Shown here: piece by piece, positions 1-5,476 of the stretch | Position numbering within the stretch: the stretch's first letter is position 1 | Layout: each line of letters opens with the position of its first letter | Assembly (NCBI GenBank): GCA_023415525.1 | Contig: JAEZKI010000534.1 | Location: forward strand, 1-5,476 | Length of the DNA stretch: 5,476 nt | From: Bacillota bacterium | Lineage (GTDB): Bacteria > Bacillota > Clostridia > Lachnospirales > Cellulosilyticaceae | Reading direction: 5' to 3' | Program-made: the position numbers and the translations under genes | Notes under the pieces: model-generated | What the model was told of the DNA's origin: nothing | The model's input: the letters and a program-made list of their open reading frames with translations, nothing else | Database searches by the model: none

Positions 1-1040
1 GAACAGTTATGGGGATTGCCACTTACCTAAAGTCTCAGAATCCTCACATCAAAATAGTCCTTGCAGATCCCGTAGGCTCCATCTTGGGTGGTGGTGAGGA
101 AGGTAATTATCATATTGAAGGCATTGGTAATCATTTTATCCCTCGTATCTTTAATGAAGCTCTCATTGATGAAGTAGAAAAAATATCTGACGAAGAAGCT
201 TCCTATTATGTTCAGTTACTGGGTAAAAAGGAAGGTATACTAGTGGGAGCCTCTTCTGGAGCTGCTGCAGCTGCCTCTATTAAACAGGCCTATAAAGCTA
301 AAAAACCTGTTAATATTGTCACTGTCTTTCCAGATAGGAGTGATCGTTACTTTAGTCAAAATCTCTATGATTTTGATCTTCAACTTTCTGATTTCCGTTT
401 CAAGGCACTTTTTGATAATTGGGCCGATGCTTATGATGGAACCATTACCGCTTCTTCTGGAGAATACCAGGAAGTCTTTGAAAATTATGAGGGTATTCTT
501 AAAGATACTGTAGCTGCTATTCAAAAATTTGAAGGTGCACTAGTCTTAGATTTAGGTTCAGGGACAGGTAACCTAGCTCATGAAGCAGCTCTTGCAGGCT
601 ATAAGGTTTTAGGAATTGAGCCTAACGAAAGAATGCGTCAAATCGCCAGTGCCAAATATCCAGATATCATCTTCTTAGAAGGCACCTTCCTCAACTTACC
701 TCACTCTGATGAACAAGTGGATGCCATCATCAGTAGTTATGCCTTCCATCATCTTTCTGACCAGGAAAAGAAAACTGCCATCAAGCAATTTGCCAGTAAG
801 CTTAAACCTCAAGGTAAAATTATTTTTGCAGATACCACTTATGAGTCCACCCATGTACAAGAAGCCCTTCTTAAGGAAGCTCAAGATAAAGGTTATAAAT
901 CCCTTGCTAAAGACCTTCAAACAGAGTTCTATACGACCCACGAAGTTCTGGAAAAGATTTTTATAGAACAAGGATTTAGTCTTGAATGGGCTCAGAAAAA
1001 TAAATTTGTCTGGCTTTTAATCGCTACTAGGATCTCTTAG
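1..1040 (+). CDS. CysK/MccA-type PLP enzyme (C-terminal part) fused to YrrT-like SAM methyltransferase, 5' partial
   Basis: The frame is open at the left edge (first full codon at 3), so the start lies upstream. Numbering here is from Met at base 9. Residues 1-122 are the C-terminal part of a cysteine synthase / O-acetylserine-dependent cystathionine beta-synthase: GTVMGIATYLK, HIEGIG, the PLP-contacting SSGAA loop at 82-86, and the family-end signature PDRSDRYFSQNLY at 109-120. Residues 128-343 form a class I methyltransferase with motif I VLDLGSGTGN (179-188), acidic IEP (203-205) and SYAFHHLSDQEK (243-254), closely recalling Bacillus YrrT. In Bacillus, yrrT and mccA share an operon with mtnN and mccB that recycles methionine sulfur to cysteine through S-adenosylhomocysteine and homocysteine. 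Here both parts are one polypeptide, and there is no in-frame ATG, GTG or TTG near the joint. The PLP Lys lies outside the window, so CysK and MccA cannot be told apart. The methyl acceptor is unknown. A terminator follows 42 bases downstream. Confidence 0.9.
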   Translation, partial: TVMGIATYLKSQNPHIKIVLADPVGSILGGGEEGNYHIEGIGNHFIPRIFNEALIDEVEKISDEEASYYVQLLGKKEGILVGASSGAAAAASIKQAYKAKKPVNIVTVFPDRSDRYFSQNLYDFDLQLSDFRFKALFDNWADAYDGTITASSGEYQEVFENYEGILKDTVAAIQKFEGALVLDLGSGTGNLAHEAALAGYKVLGIEPNERMRQIASAKYPDIIFLEGTFLNLPHSDEQVDAIISSYAFHHLSDQEKKTAIKQFASKLKPQGKIIFADTTYESTHVQEALLKEAQDKGYKSLAKDLQTEFYTTHEVLEKIFIEQGFSLEWAQKNKFVWLLIATRIS

Positions 1041-1082
1041 TACGATCTGTAGTGATTTATTAGGAAATCTTTTTAATTGCGT

Positions 1083-1136
1083 AAAAGGAGCTATGACATG
1101 AGCTGATTTTAATCCGCTCATGTCAGCTCCTTTTTT
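1083..1136 (+). terminator. Rho-independent terminator of the CysK/MccA-YrrT fusion gene
   Basis: The left arm 1083-1103 (AAAAGGAGC, a two-base TA bulge, then TGACATGAGC) pairs with the right arm at 1116-1134. That gives a 19-bp stem around a 12-base loop. The stem runs into six T residues at 1131-1136. Its position, about 40 bases after the stop codon, fits termination of the upstream operon. Confidence 0.9.
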
Positions 1137-1272
1137 ACCTTAAAATTTCCTTATTTTACCTTGTGTATGTACAATAGGCATTCTTTTACATCATTTATTT
1201 TTATTTTGGTATTAACCTTTATAATAAAAGGTCGATATATAGATAATTATGAAAATACTAAAGATTTTTAAT

Positions 1273-1443
1273 TTAATATCTAATTAGAGGTCTGATTATT
1301 TTAATAATAAACAAAGTACTATTCACTGTTTTAAAGCTATCTATACCTTCAGAATGAGATAACCTTCCTACTCCTGCACATAAAAAACTAAATATTCCTG
1401 AACTGATGTAAAGAAGTCTATTTTTTGCATGAGAAATACACAT
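1273..1443 (-). CDS. Doubtful small hydrophobic ORF (56 aa), possibly a gene remnant
   Basis: Read on the minus strand, an ATG at 1443-1441 opens a frame that ends with TAA at 1275-1273. The product begins MCISHAKNRLLYISSG and has one hydrophobic stretch (about residues 10-28, RLLYISSGIFSFLCAGVGR). It ends with another partly hydrophobic piece, LFIIKIIRPLI. No Shine-Dalgarno sequence precedes the ATG, and an in-frame stop lies six codons upstream. The R-L-L-Y-I-x-x-G-I pattern faintly recalls the N-terminus of small DUF454 (YbaN-type) membrane proteins, but the conserved Pro-rich part of that family is absent. It may be a decayed gene or a chance frame. Confidence 0.15.
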   Translation of the reverse strand: MCISHAKNRLLYISSGIFSFLCAGVGRLSHSEGIDSFKTVNSTLFIIKIIRPLIRY

Positions 1444-1510
1444 AGCGAAAGTTATGTTTTAAAATAGGTATTGTCAGCTTTATTAAGTTGGTAGCTTTGT
1501 AATTAACTCT

Positions 1511-1537
1511 TGAAATGCTTCTAACGAAAGCATTTCA
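1511..1537 (+). other. Perfect 10-bp hairpin in the intergenic region
   Basis: TGAAATGCTT (1511-1520) pairs exactly with AAGCATTTCA (1528-1537) around the 7-base loop CTAACGA. The pairing can be extended outward with a small bulge by CTT and AAG. No T run follows, so it is not a standard terminator. It sits 36 bases before a second, GC-rich hairpin, and the two may belong to one structured RNA. Confidence 0.5.
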
Positions 1538-1573
1538 CAAGGTTCAAGATGCTGTAACATCATGATGCCATAG

Positions 1574-1615
1574 AGGCGGCAGTACCACATCTTAAGTGAG
1601 TGGTGCTTGCCGCCT
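1574..1615 (+). other. GC-rich 15-bp hairpin, possible end of a small RNA or a REP-like element
   Basis: AGGCGGCAGTACCAC (1574-1588) pairs with GTGGTGCTTGCCGCCT (1600-1615). There is one bulged base and one U-G wobble, and the loop has 11 bases. It is clearly more GC-rich than the surrounding AT-rich DNA. It is followed by a pyrimidine-rich but interrupted tract (TTCTCATTTATACTTC), so it is at best a weak terminator. A palindrome CATCATGATG (1558-1567) lies just before it. Alternatives are the 3' stem of a non-coding RNA, a dispersed intergenic repeat, or a regulatory leader. No known family was recognised. Confidence 0.45.
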
Positions 1616-1927
1616 TCTCATTTATACTTCTATTTCTCCTGCTTATTAGAGCATTGTACGGAAGTTCTTCTATCTTATTATTTTTCCAAGCTTTACTACC
1701 TTGGCAGTATGTTAAAGATCTCAGAATTATCCCTTAGTACAGTGTAACAATATGTCCATGCTCAGCAGATGCACAAGGTATTTATTATATTCCATCATGA
1801 TTCATACGTAAGTCCAATAACCCCCCCTGTATAAAGGGATGAAAGAAGTTATAAGGCTCCAAAACAGGGTAATACTCCTCCACTTATGTTTGGAAAAAAC
1901 AAGAAGGTGAGGATAAGACTTAAATTA

Positions 1928-1956
1928 TTGATGTTCAACAGGCTTCATCACATATT
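1928..1956 (+). promoter_or_regulatory. Weak candidate promoter for the solute-binding protein gene
   Basis: TTGATG (1928-1933) and CATATT (1951-1956) are spaced by 17 bases. Each matches four of six positions of the sigma-A consensus. The -10 box lies about 37 bases upstream of the start codon. In AT-rich DNA such matches occur by chance, so this is only the best candidate seen close to the gene. Confidence 0.2.
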
Positions 1957-1979
1957 TTTTAAATTTATAAATCTAGAGA

Positions 1980-1987
1980 AGGAGGAA
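1980..1987 (+). promoter_or_regulatory. Ribosome binding site setting the start at 1993
   Basis: The sequence AGGAGGAA (core GGAGG at 1981-1985) lies seven bases before the ATG at 1993. This favours that start over the in-frame ATG at 2008, which has no such site before it. Confidence 0.8.
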
Positions 1988-1992
1988 GGTAC

Positions 1993-3348
1993 ATGCAGTT
2001 AATATCAATGAAAGGTCTATCAACATTACTGGGGTTTAGCATGATGATGACCATGGTTGGAGGAGGAGGGAATAACACACAACTATTAGCTAAAGAGAAG
2101 AAGGTAGCCACAAATAATAAAAAGGAAATAGTAACAAACAAAGAAGAGTCACTAGCTGAGCCTGAAGATGTTACATTAAACTTCTGGCATATTGGGGACT
2201 CAAAGACAGATATTGCTTACAATGCAGCCAAAACTGTTATAGCTGATTTTGAAAAAGAGTATCCACATATCAAAATTAAAGTAGACACCACAGAGTTTAA
2301 CTCTTATAAAGTAAAAATCAAAGCAGCAGCCGCAGCCAACGAACTTCCAGATGTGTTTTATTCTTGGGGAGACAGTTTTTCTCAACCATTTGTTGAAGCA
2401 GGTAGAGTACTTGCTATTGATGAATACTTAGAAGATGGAACAAAAGATAAGTTAGTAGGAGGGGCTCTTACTAATGTTACCTATGATGGTCAAGTTTATG
2501 GGCTGACCTTTGGATTATCTTGTGGAGCTATGTTCTTTAATGAAGAACTCTTTAAAGAAAACAATATTAAGATTCCAGAAACTTATAGTGAACTCGTTAC
2601 AGCCGTTAAAGCCTTTAAAGCAGGGGGCATCACACCTATGGCTGTCTCTGGTATGGATATATGGACTATAGCTATGTACTTTGATGCTATGGCATTAGAG
2701 GTTGCAGGAAATGATACGATTGTAAGAACCTTAACTAAAAAAGGCAGCTTTAAAGATCCAGCTTTCTTAAATACAGCTAATAAGTTTGCGGAACTTGTAT
2801 CACTTGGAGCCTTCCCAGAAGAAGCAGAAGCTCTTACAAAGGATGAATCAGATATTGACTTCTTTGCAGGTAGAATCCCAATGCTCTTCAATGGTAGCTG
2901 GACAGCAGGTATAGTTTATAGAGCAGATCCACAAATTCTAGATAGCCTTATTGTAAGAGGTTTCCCAGTATTTGAAGATGGTAAAGGAAATAAGAAGCAA
3001 TTTACAGGTGGTGCAGTAGATACCATCATGATTAATGCAGATACAAAGCACAAAGAAGCAGCTGTAACATTCCAAAAGTATTTCTGTGAAAACATGGCAC
3101 GTGAAGCTTATCTTGCAGGTGCTTACTTACCAGCTTGGAAAGTTGACGTCGATGAAACTAACATCAATCCACTTACTGTTCAACTTGCAGAGCTTACAAG
3201 GGAAGCTGAAGGCTTTACACTCTGGTGGGACACTTTACTTGATGACAATGATAGAGAAGTTTACTACTACGCACTTCAAGAACTTTTTTTGCAAGATATT
3301 ACACCAAAGGAATTTATAGAGAAGCTTGAGTCCATTTATTACCAATAG
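1993..3348 (+). CDS. Extracellular solute-binding protein, family 1 (MalE/UgpB-like), lacking a lipobox cysteine
   Basis: This 451-residue protein is of normal length for an ABC-importer sugar-binding protein. The N-terminus has one Lys (K7), a hydrophobic core (9-22, rich in Met) and GGGG at 23-26. A Lys/Glu-rich linker (34-56) follows. The mature domain starts with VTLNFWHIGDS (60-70). Family features include FEKEYPHIKIKV (86-97), AAANELPDVFYSW (113-125), the FFNEELFKENNI hinge signature (181-192), FFAGRIPMLFNGSW (290-303) and GGAVDTIMINADTKHKEAAVTF (339-360). In Gram-positive bacteria these proteins are normally lipoproteins cleaved before a Cys at V-G-G-C. Here that position is Gly, and the only Cys are C177 and C365. 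It may instead be released by signal peptidase I, perhaps after A33 (LLA|K). The ligand is probably a sugar or sugar-like molecule, but it cannot be named. No permease or ATPase gene is adjacent. Confidence 0.9.
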   Translation: MQLISMKGLSTLLGFSMMMTMVGGGGNNTQLLAKEKKVATNNKKEIVTNKEESLAEPEDVTLNFWHIGDSKTDIAYNAAKTVIADFEKEYPHIKIKVDTTEFNSYKVKIKAAAAANELPDVFYSWGDSFSQPFVEAGRVLAIDEYLEDGTKDKLVGGALTNVTYDGQVYGLTFGLSCGAMFFNEELFKENNIKIPETYSELVTAVKAFKAGGITPMAVSGMDIWTIAMYFDAMALEVAGNDTIVRTLTKKGSFKDPAFLNTANKFAELVSLGAFPEEAEALTKDESDIDFFAGRIPMLFNGSWTAGIVYRADPQILDSLIVRGFPVFEDGKGNKKQFTGGAVDTIMINADTKHKEAAVTFQKYFCENMAREAYLAGAYLPAWKVDVDETNINPLTVQLAELTREAEGFTLWWDTLLDDNDREVYYYALQELFLQDITPKEFIEKLESIYYQ

Positions 3349-3353
3349 AGAGA

Positions 3354-3371
3354 GGTGAATAATCATTCACC
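3354..3371 (+). other. Perfect 7-bp hairpin between the binding protein and ligase genes
   Basis: GGTGAAT (3354-3360) and ATTCACC (3365-3371) form a perfect stem with the loop AATC, starting six bases after the stop codon. The following ATAAATTTTATAT has only a four-T run, so it would be a weak terminator at best. It could reduce read-through into the ligase gene, protect the upstream mRNA end, or be an operator dyad. Confidence 0.45.
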
Positions 3372-3402
3372 ATAAATTTTATATAACAATGGGGGAAATT
3401 TA

Positions 3403-4974
3403 ATGAAAAAAATAGAGAAATATCAATGTACATTTAACACGCTATATGACTTTAATAATATGGCTTTTAGTGAGAATATAGCAGTTATAGATAGTGTGGC
3501 AAATGAGGAATATACCTATAAAGAACTTAATAAATACATTACTGCTTTAGCTAAAGGGCTACTTGCTAAAGGATTAAAGTCTCAAGATATACTAGCAGTA
3601 ATGGGCACATCTAGTGCCAATTACTTAGCACTTACTTTGGCCGCTTTAAAGTTAGGAATTACTATTTCTTTACTGGATGTTAATTATAAGCCCAGAGAAT
3701 TGCAGTATATTCTTAATAAATGTAAACCCAAAATGTTTATAGCAGATAAAAAAATATTGAACAACTTAAGCATATACACTCTTTTAACAGATACTTTACC
3801 CCTAAATAAATCTAATATAATTGGCTTAGATAATGAGCAGGATATACAAGCACTCATTCAGGCTGGATCTGATATCTCAGATTCCACTTTAGAGTTTGTT
3901 ATTTCCAGTGTACAAGAAAGCAATAATGCTGCTATACATTTTACATCAGGAACAACTGGGCACCCTAAAGCTGTGGTACATACTTATCAAAGTATTGTAA
4001 ATGGCGTAATTGCCTCCAATGTATCTTATAATTATACCTCTAAAGATACTATACTTCTTGCCTTACCCATGTCTCATGTTATGGGCTATGAATTAACTGC
4101 TCTCCTTGCCTTAAGTACTGGAGCAACTTTAGTTACAGTTGGTAAATTTAGGACAAATACTGTCTTAGATGCCCTAGAAGAGTATAAATGTACTGCTTTT
4201 CATGGCGTTCCTACAATGTACCATTTTTTGTTGAATGAAAGAAAAACACACACTCTTGAGTCTTTAAAGATAGGGATGATAGGTGGTTCAGTAACTTCTG
4301 CTCAAGAACGCTTAAATATTATCCAAAAGCTTGGTTTAGATAAACTTATTAATGTTTATGGACAAACAGAGATTCTGGCAGCCTCTCAGACAGATATAAG
4401 TATTCCTATAGAAGAGCAGGTAAAGACAACTGGCAAACCCCTAAGCAATGTTATGATTCGAGTAATTGACGATTTAGGGCAAGATTTACCAGCGGGTTCC
4501 AAAGGGGAAATTCTTATAAAAACAACGGCTTGTATGCTTATGTATTTAGATGATACTCATGCCACTTTAAATACATTGAAAGAGGATTGGGTATATACAG
4601 GAGACTTGGGGCATTTAACAGAAGATGGTTACTTAGTTCTTGATGGTAGAATAAAGGATATTATTATCAAGGGTGGTGAAAACATTTCTCCTACAGAAAT
4701 AGAGAATGTCTTAAAGGAATATCCCTTAATACAAAATGCTTGTGTTTTAGGTCAACAGGATCCTTTATTCGGTGAAGAAATTGTTGCCATCATCACTACT
4801 AAGGATAATTTACCTATAGATATTAGTGACGTACAACTTCATTGTAGTCAGAACCTAGCAAAATACAAAGTTCCAAAGCATATAAAGATGGTTACAGAAT
4901 TACCCGTCACATCCAGTGGTAAAATACAAAAATATAAACTAAAGGAGGTATTAAATGAGGTATTTAACAATTAA
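3403..4974 (+). CDS. AMP-forming acyl-CoA synthetase / acyl-acid ligase
   Basis: The protein (523 residues, usual length for the ANL superfamily) should activate a carboxylic acid with ATP to an acyl-adenylate, then pass it to CoA or possibly a carrier protein. All core motifs are present: the phosphate loop FTSGTTGHPK (180-189), LPMSHVMGYE (221-230), FHGVPTMYHFL (266-276), NVYGQTE (317-323), YTGDLG (398-403), the hinge and A8 region DGRIKDIIIKGGENISPTEIE (414-434), and PVTSSGKIQK (501-510) with the catalytic Lys at 507. It has no signal peptide and no fused carrier domain, so it is a stand-alone cytosolic ligase. The start follows a GGGGGA site by six bases. The last 20 bases overlap the KAS III-like gene, so the two products probably work in sequence. 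The substrate (fatty, branched or aromatic acid) cannot be read from the sequence. O-succinylbenzoate-CoA ligase (MenE) is a distant alternative, but no other menaquinone gene is seen. Confidence 0.93.
   Translation: MKKIEKYQCTFNTLYDFNNMAFSENIAVIDSVANEEYTYKELNKYITALAKGLLAKGLKSQDILAVMGTSSANYLALTLAALKLGITISLLDVNYKPRELQYILNKCKPKMFIADKKILNNLSIYTLLTDTLPLNKSNIIGLDNEQDIQALIQAGSDISDSTLEFVISSVQESNNAAIHFTSGTTGHPKAVVHTYQSIVNGVIASNVSYNYTSKDTILLALPMSHVMGYELTALLALSTGATLVTVGKFRTNTVLDALEEYKCTAFHGVPTMYHFLLNERKTHTLESLKIGMIGGSVTSAQERLNIIQKLGLDKLINVYGQTEILAASQTDISIPIEEQVKTTGKPLSNVMIRVIDDLGQDLPAGSKGEILIKTTACMLMYLDDTHATLNTLKEDWVYTGDLGHLTEDGYLVLDGRIKDIIIKGGENISPTEIENVLKEYPLIQNACVLGQQDPLFGEEIVAIITTKDNLPIDISDVQLHCSQNLAKYKVPKHIKMVTELPVTSSGKIQKYKLKEVLNEVFNN
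4941..4948 (+). promoter_or_regulatory. Strong ribosome binding site inside the ligase gene
   Basis: AAAGGAGG ends six bases before the ATG at 4955 and lies within the last codons of the ligase gene. It fixes the start of the KAS III-like gene and shows that the two genes are translated from one message, probably coupled. Confidence 0.9.
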
Positions 4975-5476
4975 GTCAACTTCCTCTTGTCTGGGAAGTG
5001 ATAAAAGAGATCTAACATTAGACAAGCAAGCTTTTAAGGAATACAATCCAGATACACCTGCAAGCAAGGTGGACCATGTGGTTGACCATGTATTAGGTAG
5101 AGAGCTACGTTATCACTTAGACCCTAATAAAGAAACCGCTTTATCAATGGCACAAAAAGCTGCCCATCAATGCTTAGCTCAAGTAGGCCTTACTGGAAAA
5201 GATATTGACCTAATCATTTATCAAAGTAATATCCCTGAATACTTTACACCCCCTACTGCACTTATGTTACATGCCTATCTAGGGTGTTCTGAACATGTCA
5301 TGTGTTACGATATGAATGCTAACTGTGTAGGCCTACTGTTTGCCTATATACATGCCACCGCAATGTTGAATTATGACAATCGTATCCATCGTTGTTTACT
5401 CGTACAATCCGATTATTTCACATCTGTTTGTCGACCAGATAACCTCATCTCATCTTTTGCCTTCACTGATAATGCT
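4955..5476 (+). CDS. 3-oxoacyl-ACP synthase III (KAS III / FabH-like), 3' partial
   Basis: The frame stays open from ATG 4955 to the window end, giving 174 residues, about half of a usual KAS III (roughly 320-350). It shows the N-terminal thiolase-fold half: GLTGKDIDLIIYQSN (78-92), TPPTALMLHAYLG (98-110, equivalent to the PSTA-x-LG segment), and YDMNANCVGLLFAY (118-131) with the active-site Cys at 124. LLVQSDYF (148-155) and FAFTDNA (168-174) correspond to the family's LVVGAD and FGDGA segments. KAS III enzymes condense an acyl-CoA starter with malonyl-ACP; relatives make secondary metabolites or transfer acyl groups. CVGL in place of the common C(A/S)GF, and TDN in place of GDG, suggest a specialised branch rather than the housekeeping FabH. 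The catalytic His and Asn lie beyond the window. The gene overlaps the ligase gene by 20 bases, so that ligase is the likely source of its acyl substrate. Confidence 0.88.
   Translation, partial: MRYLTIKSTSSCLGSDKRDLTLDKQAFKEYNPDTPASKVDHVVDHVLGRELRYHLDPNKETALSMAQKAAHQCLAQVGLTGKDIDLIIYQSNIPEYFTPPTALMLHAYLGCSEHVMCYDMNANCVGLLFAYIHATAMLNYDNRIHRCLLVQSDYFTSVCRPDNLISSFAFTDNA

Larger units (their letters stand above)
1137..1992. other. Long gene-poor intergenic region
   Basis: About 850 bases hold no convincing protein gene on either strand. Visible items are an inverted repeat CCTTT-ATAATA-AAAGG at 1216-1231, a weak 56-codon minus ORF at 1273-1443, two hairpins at 1511-1537 and 1574-1615, a run of seven C at 1821-1827, and an unsupported 38-codon plus ORF at 1886-2002. 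The 3' end must contain the promoter of the solute-binding protein gene. Nothing matched a T-box, SAM, c-di-GMP or other riboswitch that I could recognise. The length is generous for a compact low-GC genome, so an unannotated RNA or a decayed gene is possible. Confidence 0.6.

Noticed and set aside
240..971. Several 65-94 codon frames on both strands inside the first gene
   Set aside because: They overlap a gene with clear domain motifs, have no ribosome binding sites, and their products are low in recognisable features. They are out-of-frame shadows.
1574..1620. T-box or riboswitch terminator
   Set aside because: The conserved T-box antiterminator sequence is absent, no U run follows the stem, and the next gene is about 380 bases away.
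1558..1801. The 9-base word CATCATGAT occurs at 1558-1566 and again at 1793-1801
   Set aside because: It is short, nearly self-complementary, and not part of a longer matching block; chance is the simpler explanation.
1821..1838. Run of seven C followed by a 4-bp CCCT/AGGG pairing
   Set aside because: The stem is too short to be meaningful and the homopolymer lies outside any gene, so it has no evident role in phase variation.
1886..2002. A 38-codon plus-strand ORF (MFGKNKKVRIRL...) running into the start of the binding protein gene
   Set aside because: It has no Shine-Dalgarno sequence before its ATG. It also overlaps the ribosome binding site and start of a well-supported gene in another frame.
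2200..3319. Frames of 61-102 codons inside the binding protein gene (minus strand 2200-2385 and 2583-2891; plus strand 3086-3319)
   Set aside because: The binding protein frame is supported by family motifs over its whole length, and these overlapping frames show none.
1..5476. CRISPR arrays, tRNA or rRNA genes, insertion-sequence ends, phage genes
   Set aside because: No spaced direct repeats, cloverleaf-like sequences, transposase motifs or phage-type genes were seen on either strand.

Overview
The window looks like chromosomal DNA of a low-GC Gram-positive bacterium, most likely a Clostridia-type Firmicute. The evidence is AT-rich composition, strong AAGGAGG-type ribosome binding sites, a Rho-independent terminator with a U run, and a methyltransferase that resembles Bacillus YrrT. 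The genus cannot be fixed from the sequence alone. All convincing genes are on the + strand.

Region 1 (1-1136) is the 3' end of a sulfur-amino-acid gene. Its product joins the C-terminal part of a cysteine synthase / cystathionine beta-synthase (CysK/MccA family) in frame to a complete YrrT-like SAM-dependent methyltransferase. In Bacillus these are separate genes of one methionine-to-cysteine operon. A strong intrinsic terminator (1083-1136) follows.

Region 2 (1137-1992) is about 850 bases without a convincing gene. It holds two hairpins close together (1511-1537 and 1574-1615), a short palindrome, and a doubtful 56-codon minus-strand ORF. A small RNA, a degraded gene or a repeat element are all possible. 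No known riboswitch class was recognised.

Region 3 (1993-3348) encodes a family 1 (MalE/UgpB-like) extracellular solute-binding protein. It has a signal peptide, but Gly stands where the lipobox Cys is expected. No ABC permease gene is visible on either side.

Region 4 (3403-5476) holds an AMP-forming acyl-CoA ligase, complete with all adenylation motifs. A KAS III (FabH-like) condensing enzyme overlaps it by 20 bases, keeps its active-site Cys, and runs off the window end. The overlap and the strong ribosome binding site inside the ligase gene indicate translational coupling. The two enzymes probably act in sequence: the ligase activates a carboxylic acid and the KAS III-like enzyme condenses or transfers the acyl group. 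This could be the start of a fatty-acid-derived or polyketide-like biosynthetic cluster that continues beyond the window. Whether the solute-binding protein belongs to this unit is unclear; a 54-base gap with a perfect 7-bp hairpin separates them.
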